10,907 nucleotides of DNA, from NCBI GenBank assembly GCA_964503685.1, contig CAZDAW010000112.1, positions 1 to 10,907 of the forward strand. Direction: 5' to 3'. Positions 6,281 to 10,907 of the stretch are shown piece after piece. Made by a program: the position numbers and the translations under genes. The notes beneath the pieces were generated by a model. It saw only the letters and a program-made list of their open reading frames with translations. It made no database searches and was not told the origin of the DNA. Source of the DNA: CAZDAW01 sp964503685. Its GTDB lineage: Bacteria > Chloroflexota > Anaerolineae > Anaerolineales > Anaerolineaceae. Numbering within the stretch: position 1 is the stretch's first letter; each line of letters opens with the position of its first letter.

Positions 6281-8746
6281 ATGAACCAGCAAGACAGCAA
6301 TTCGCCGCGTAAAAAAGCAAAAAGACTTTTGTGGTTGGACTGGAATATCAGCGGGAAGATTATCACAATTGTGATTGCAGTATTGATCATGACAATGGCC
6401 TCTTTAATAACACAAAATTATTTGATATTGTCTCAGCAAACAATAGAGAGAACGGGGGCGAGTCTTATCCAGTTAGGAAATGAAATTCTTCTCCGGGCAG
6501 CAGCGAATATCTCAAAATCTGTTAGCAATCTGGAAATCCTGGCGCTATCTCCCACAATTATTGATGCATTGGAAGAAGCCAGCAGTTTACGCCAGGACGT
6601 AACAGAAGAGCAAATTGCTGAGTGGGATAATGCCTGGAAAGACGAATCGCCTGCCATTGAGGCGACTGTCGATGAGGTATTAAACAATCCAACAAGCGAT
6701 TATCTGAGAATTTTCTTGAACCAGTTTCCAGAAGAAGTAGAGGTGTTTTTAACGGACAAAAAGGGTTTGAACATAGCAATGACGGATCGCACCAGCGATT
6801 ATTTGCAGGCAGATGAGAGTTGGTGGCAGGTCGCATTTAACAACGGAAAGGGCCAGACATTTATTGACGAAGTTGAGCTGGACGCAAGTACTGGCGTTTA
6901 TGCAATGAATATTGGCGTCCCGGTATTCGACCGTCAGCATAAGGAAGTGATTGGCATTCTGCGCGGCACCCTCGATATTTCTCAAGTTGTTAAAGAACTG
7001 GCTGATATTCAAATTGGCTCAACCGGTCGGGTCGTACTAATCAATCGTGATGGCAAAATCATTTTCGGTGGGACCGCCGAACAATTTATGCAGCAGATTC
7101 CTCCTGTAATTGATAATCTTATTCAGAAGAATAAAGACGCCTGGATTAAAAACGGTGTTGACCTGGGCGGCAACCCGGCTATTCTGGCGGCAACCTTTCT
7201 GAAAGATGAGATGGGTGAATTACTGGGCTGGCGTTTGGTTGTGGATCAGGATATCAGCGAAATTAATCAAACTCTGGTTAATAGTCTGATAACCAGCCTG
7301 CTTACTGCAGCAATTGTTGCTATCGTTTTACTGGCGTTCGTTTTCCTGGTCACTTCATTGATATCGAATGCCATGCAGTTAACGACTAAAAAGATTAAGC
7401 GATTGGCTGTGGGCGATATGAACGTGATCAATGAAGGCAAAGGTATGGTTGCCAGAATGGTATCGCGTCAGGATGAGATAGGGCAATTGAACCAGGCTTA
7501 TCAAGAATTATGGCAATATCTGAACGAAGTTGCCTCAGTTGCCGGAAGAGTAGCTCAGGGAGATTTATCGGCAGAAATCCAGGCGCGCTCCGAAGCCGAT
7601 AGTTTTGGTAATGCTTTCGTGCAGATGTTATCTCGCCTGAAGATTCTGATCGGGCAGGTGAATGATAATATAAAAAATGTGAAACTTGCCTCCGCTCAGC
7701 TTGCGAACGCGGCCAGCCAGGCCGGCAATGCCACGGCGCAGATTGCGGCCACCATTCAACAGGTAGCCAGAGGAGTCGCTCAACAAACCGAAGCCGCTTC
7801 TCGAACTGCTGTGTCGGTGGATGATATGTCTCGTGTGATCGAAGGGGTTGCCCGCGGCGCTCAGGATCAGGCAGAGGCTGTGTCAAAAGCGTCTGCTGCG
7901 ACGAATCAGATTTCGACGGCGATAAAACTATTAACCGATAACGCCCGTTCGTCTGTTGCTGGCAGCAGAGAAGCAACGAAGGCGGCGCAAATGGGGCAAG
8001 AGGCGGTTAACGAGACGATCCAGGGTATGGAGCGGATTCGTGAAAAGGTGGGCATCTCGACAACTAAAATTGAGGAAATGAGCAACCGTTCTGAGCAGAT
8101 CGGTTTAATCGTCGATACAATTGAAGACATTGCATCGCAGACGAATTTACTCGCGCTGAATGCGGCTATTGAAGCTGCACGGGCGGGGGAACAGGGTAAG
8201 GGTTTTTCGGTTGTGGCCGATGAAGTGCGCAAGCTGGCCGAGCGGTCCAGCGCGGCGACGAAGGAAATTGCCGGATTGATCGTCGATATCCAGAAAGCAA
8301 TCGCCGAAGCGGTCAAAGCGATGGAAGAAGGATTTGTTGAGGTGGAAACAGGCGTAAAACGAGCCAGCCGATCAGGAGAAGCGCTTCAAGAAATCGTTAT
8401 GATGATCGAGAGTGTCTTGAATGGCGCAGAAGCGGCAATGGAAGTTGCTAAAGATACGGATGAATTCTCTCATGAACTTATCAGCACAATGGATGCTGTT
8501 TCGGCGGTCGTGGAGGAAAATACCGCCTCGGCTGAAGAAATGGCTGCCAGCTCATCTGAAGTGACCCGCTCGGTCGAAAATATTGCCAGCGTCAGCGAAG
8601 AGAACAGCGCGGCTGTGGAAGAAGTATCGGCCGGCGCAGAAGAAATGAGCGCCCAGGTGGAAGAGGTCACTGCGGCCGCAGCGTCTCTGGCCGATATGGC
8701 GGAATCGCTGCAAAAGGAAGTCAGTATATTTCGTTTGAATGCTTGA
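6281..8746 (+). CDS. Methyl-accepting chemotaxis protein with Cache sensor and tandem HAMP
   Basis: This 821-residue transmembrane chemoreceptor should control CheA activity. The membrane helices are about 27-47 and 336-362. The 290 residues between them form an external sensor of double-Cache type, with the WWQVAF (181-186) and DEVELDASTGVYAMNIGVPVFD (196-217) segments typical of dCache. Two HAMP-like units follow (about 358-412 and 412-462). The long helical signalling domain has the conserved hairpin tip around IASQTNLLALNAAIEAARAGEQGKGF (617-642). Glu/Ala/Ser-rich heptads near the end (EENTASAEEMAASSSE, 745-760) are likely methylation or packing regions. The C terminus, SIFRLNA, has no NWETF-type tether for CheR/CheB. 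The start is fixed by GGGAGG. Its neighbours are a SpoIIAA-like gene and a diguanylate cyclase; no che genes are in the window. The ligand is unknown; amino or carboxylic acids are common for dCache. Confidence 0.95.
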   Translation: MNQQDSNSPRKKAKRLLWLDWNISGKIITIVIAVLIMTMASLITQNYLILSQQTIERTGASLIQLGNEILLRAAANISKSVSNLEILALSPTIIDALEEASSLRQDVTEEQIAEWDNAWKDESPAIEATVDEVLNNPTSDYLRIFLNQFPEEVEVFLTDKKGLNIAMTDRTSDYLQADESWWQVAFNNGKGQTFIDEVELDASTGVYAMNIGVPVFDRQHKEVIGILRGTLDISQVVKELADIQIGSTGRVVLINRDGKIIFGGTAEQFMQQIPPVIDNLIQKNKDAWIKNGVDLGGNPAILAATFLKDEMGELLGWRLVVDQDISEINQTLVNSLITSLLTAAIVAIVLLAFVFLVTSLISNAMQLTTKKIKRLAVGDMNVINEGKGMVARMVSRQDEIGQLNQAYQELWQYLNEVASVAGRVAQGDLSAEIQARSEADSFGNAFVQMLSRLKILIGQVNDNIKNVKLASAQLANAASQAGNATAQIAATIQQVARGVAQQTEAASRTAVSVDDMSRVIEGVARGAQDQAEAVSKASAATNQISTAIKLLTDNARSSVAGSREATKAAQMGQEAVNETIQGMERIREKVGISTTKIEEMSNRSEQIGLIVDTIEDIASQTNLLALNAAIEAARAGEQGKGFSVVADEVRKLAERSSAATKEIAGLIVDIQKAIAEAVKAMEEGFVEVETGVKRASRSGEALQEIVMMIESVLNGAEAAMEVAKDTDEFSHELISTMDAVSAVVEENTASAEEMAASSSEVTRSVENIASVSEENSAAVEEVSAGAEEMSAQVEEVTAAAASLADMAESLQKEVSIFRLNA

Positions 8747-8761
8747 AACCTTTGTGAGTTA

Positions 8762-10768
8762 TTAAGTATCGGACAAGGGTTCAAAAACGACGACGCAATT
8801 CTTGCCGGCATGTTTGGCCCGATATAGGGCCATATCGGCTGAACGAAGAAGGTCGGGCGGCGTTTTGCCGTGCGCCGGGAAACAGGCAATTCCGATCGAT
8901 GTTTTGATTGAACCCAGGGTAAGACCCTGGTGCGTTATGACGAGCTGGTTTAAACCGGCTTTCAATTCCTTTGCCCGTTTGCAGCAGTCATCGATTGGCG
9001 CATCGGAGAGGATAATAACAAATTCATCTCCCCCATAACGGCAGGCAACATCGCCGCTGCGGATGTGCATCTGGATATAATCGCCCAATGCCTGCAACAA
9101 CGCGTCGCCGGCGTCGTGGCCGTACTGATCGTTGAACGTCTTGAATTCATCGATATCCATCATTATCAGACCGATAGGCTGCTTTCGGCGGGTCGCCCGG
9201 CGCATTTCGAGTAAAAGCATTTCATCCATATAGCGTCGATTGAACAAACCCGTCAGGCTGTCATGAATCGCTTGTGATTGAAGCGTTTCGCGCAGGAAAA
9301 GATTGGCCAGGGCGAGCGCAGTGCGTTCGGCGATAATGATGGCAAGTTGTGAAATACGCGGCGGCATTTTGCCGGAACTACCCTGGATATGCAATAGTCC
9401 CAGCTCTTCGCCTTGCGAGATCAATGGACAGCAAGTGTATGATTTGGCCGGGTATGGAGTCACATGGCGACAAAGAAGCCCGGTATCGCTGTGCTGAACG
9501 ATGTGTGTTTTTCCGCGGCGCAGTCCCCAGCAATCTTCAGCGAGTAAAGATGTTTCTTCAATAGTATCTTTTCCCCAGGCAGAGACTTGTTGGTATTTCT
9601 GGTTGTTTTTATCGTAAATGTACAGGACCCCGGAATAATCCAGGAAAAATTGTTTGCTGAATTTGGCCGTTACTGAATATACTTCATCGACATTCATACA
9701 GCTTTGCAGCATATCGCCCATCTCGTTCAGTAACACGGCCTCTCGGTTACGGTTTTCTAATTCAACAATTGTTTTTTGAAGCTGTTCGTTGGTTGCCTGA
9801 AGGGTTTGTTCGGCCATCATCCGGCCAGAGATATCCTGCGTGACGCAGAGATATTTTCCGATCTTTCCATCCGCTTCTCTGATCGGGCGAACATTGGATT
9901 CGATCCAGATGTAAGAACCGTCTTTACATTGAACACGGCATTGAAGATAAGCGCTTTTCCCTTTGGATATCTGCTGCTGGAGCATCTCTTTTACAATTCC
10001 AATATCTTCAGGGTGAATTCGATCAAAACTGCTCGAACCAATAACTTCATCGGCGCGCCAGCCGTAAACACGTTCTATCGACGGACTGGCGAATGTCATT
10101 ATCCCATCGGCGTTATAGAGCTCGATAATATCTGAGGAAGAATCGGCCAGCAAATGGTATTTCGCTTCGCAATCCATCAATGCTTTGGCAATCGTCTGGC
10201 AGCGGATTGCCGCCCCGATAATGCTGCCAGCTAATTGAATGGCAACAACCTGTTCCATCGGCCAGTCGTGAGGCTCCTCAACATCGACGAAACTCAATAT
10301 CCCCCAGATTTTAGCGTCTACAAGAATAGGTATGAGCAGAATGGATTTAATATCCTGTTCCGCCAGCTCGTTTCGCTCGGCCTCCGAAAAATCCTGTGTC
10401 CGTAAAAATACTTTTTCACCGGCAGAAATTCGTTGATGCCATCGCACAAAACAATTGGCAATAAATGCCAACGTCGAAGTAAGCTGCCTTTTATGATGGA
10501 GTGCAATATCAGGATTGGTCCAGTTGCTTAACAGAACTGCTTCTGCAGTGGCTGGGTTTCGGTAGAGGGATTTAAATACGAGCGCATAACTGACGCTGCT
10601 TATTTCGCCGATCGATGCCATTAACGTATCGAGGCGCTTTTCGATTGAGTCAGCGTTTAAGATTTCATCGGCTGCTGATTGAACAGCATCGAGAATTGCA
10701 TAAGGTCTTGGTTTTAAGCCAGAACCCGTTTCCGCCTTGTCTTTCGATTTCCCTCTATGCTTGCTCAT
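8762..10768 (-). CDS. Soluble GAF-PAS-GAF-GGDEF diguanylate cyclase
   Basis: This 668-residue protein should synthesise cyclic di-GMP in the cytoplasm; it has no membrane segment. In order: a basic N terminus (1-20), GAF domain about 43-190, PAS domain about 203-320 of the type with HPED (252-255) and a DISGR linker, a short coiled coil (320-345), a second GAF about 345-490, and GGDEF about 500-665. The catalytic motif GGDEF is at 579-583, the metal site MDIDEFKTFND is at 537-547, and YGHDAGD is at 549-555. RSGD (570-573), five residues before GGDEF, is an intact RxxD feedback site. The second GAF is rich in Cys and His (C413, H422, H426, C433, H435, C446, C447). The gene converges on the chemoreceptor gene with 15 bp between stops. 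The ATG has only a weak upstream GGAT, so the start is less certain than the rest. Confidence 0.93.
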   Translation of the reverse strand: MSKHRGKSKDKAETGSGLKPRPYAILDAVQSAADEILNADSIEKRLDTLMASIGEISSVSYALVFKSLYRNPATAEAVLLSNWTNPDIALHHKRQLTSTLAFIANCFVRWHQRISAGEKVFLRTQDFSEAERNELAEQDIKSILLIPILVDAKIWGILSFVDVEEPHDWPMEQVVAIQLAGSIIGAAIRCQTIAKALMDCEAKYHLLADSSSDIIELYNADGIMTFASPSIERVYGWRADEVIGSSSFDRIHPEDIGIVKEMLQQQISKGKSAYLQCRVQCKDGSYIWIESNVRPIREADGKIGKYLCVTQDISGRMMAEQTLQATNEQLQKTIVELENRNREAVLLNEMGDMLQSCMNVDEVYSVTAKFSKQFFLDYSGVLYIYDKNNQKYQQVSAWGKDTIEETSLLAEDCWGLRRGKTHIVQHSDTGLLCRHVTPYPAKSYTCCPLISQGEELGLLHIQGSSGKMPPRISQLAIIIAERTALALANLFLRETLQSQAIHDSLTGLFNRRYMDEMLLLEMRRATRRKQPIGLIMMDIDEFKTFNDQYGHDAGDALLQALGDYIQMHIRSGDVACRYGGDEFVIILSDAPIDDCCKRAKELKAGLNQLVITHQGLTLGSIKTSIGIACFPAHGKTPPDLLRSADMALYRAKHAGKNCVVVFEPLSDT

Positions 10769-10818
10769 ATAAACGTTATTTTATCCGAAAATTCTCAATT
10801 AGTCATCTGATTTTCTAT

Positions 10819-10848
10819 ATTATCGTCCGATATTCATAAAATCGTTAA
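10819..10848 (-). promoter_or_regulatory. Possible promoter of the GAF-PAS-GAF-GGDEF gene
   Basis: On the minus strand, TTAACG (10848-10843; four of six -35 matches) and GATAAT (10824-10819; five of six -10 matches) are 18 bp apart. They would give a leader of about 45 nt before the ATG at 10768. The match is modest in an AT-rich stretch where chance hits are likely. The remainder of 10769-10907 shows no gene or RNA that I recognise. Confidence 0.3.
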
Positions 10849-10907
10849 TTGTGTTAGTGTATTCTTGTTTCTGTAGGATTTGAACCTTAACAAAAGTTGT
10901 AGGTCAG

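Noticed and set aside
7428..7976. Long antisense open frame of 182 codons inside the chemoreceptor gene; similar ones lie opposite both cyclases (1492-1971 and 9776-10135).
   Set aside because: They mirror real, well-motifed genes, have no recognisable domain or ribosome site, and look like codon-bias shadows.
10869..10885. On the minus strand, GGTTCAAATCC resembles the T-loop of a tRNA.
   Set aside because: Only three T-stem pairs form, upstream bases give no anticodon arm with T33 and a purine at 37, and no acceptor or CCA follows. The 5' half would lie outside the window, so it cannot be tested here.
1..10907. Search for CRISPR repeats, insertion sequences, toxin-antitoxin pairs and c-di-GMP riboswitches.
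   Set aside because: No regularly spaced repeats, transposase, paired small toxin genes or GEMM-like conserved core were seen on either strand.

Overview
The window reads as ordinary bacterial chromosome of roughly balanced GC. It carries eight complete protein genes and no sign of an insertion sequence, prophage, CRISPR array, rRNA or complete tRNA. The mix of genes (multi-sensor PAS/GAF-GGDEF proteins, a Cache chemoreceptor with two HAMP units, a deazaflavin-type F420H2-dependent reductase, and a TetR-controlled ABC-2 exporter) suggests a Chloroflexota bacterium, possibly Anaerolineae. That is an inference from gene style; no marker gene is present to prove it.

Layout: 1-171 is a leader with a perfect TATAAT box. 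172-2133 (+) encodes a membrane-bound three-PAS diguanylate cyclase. 2134-2240 is a compact promoter/operator. 2241-5583 (+) is an apparent four-gene operon: TetR repressor, ABC ATPase, ABC-2 permease, F420-type reductase. 5584-5734 holds a hairpin that works best as a terminator for the minus strand. 5735-6097 (-) encodes a small SpoIIAA/STAS-like protein. It is divergent from the methyl-accepting chemotaxis protein at 6281-8746 (+). That gene converges, with a 15-bp gap, on a soluble GAF-PAS-GAF-GGDEF diguanylate cyclase at 8762-10768 (-). 10769-10907 is the leader of that last gene. No gene-free stretch exceeds 300 bases.

Two themes stand out. One is sensing: two diguanylate cyclases with intact catalytic (GGDEF) and feedback (RxxD) motifs, a chemoreceptor and a possible STAS-type switch protein, with no EAL or HD-GYP phosphodiesterase in the window. 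The other is a self-contained export/detoxification operon with its own repressor.

The most striking non-coding structure is the TetR promoter. A near-consensus promoter (TTGACA-N17-TACAAT) is overlaid by a perfect 39-bp palindrome. Five 6-bp half-sites of the ATGAAC/RTTCAT type lie exactly 11 bp apart in alternating orientation, and the last one contains the repressor's own proposed start codon. I see no convincing wholly new system; the findings are refinements of known families.
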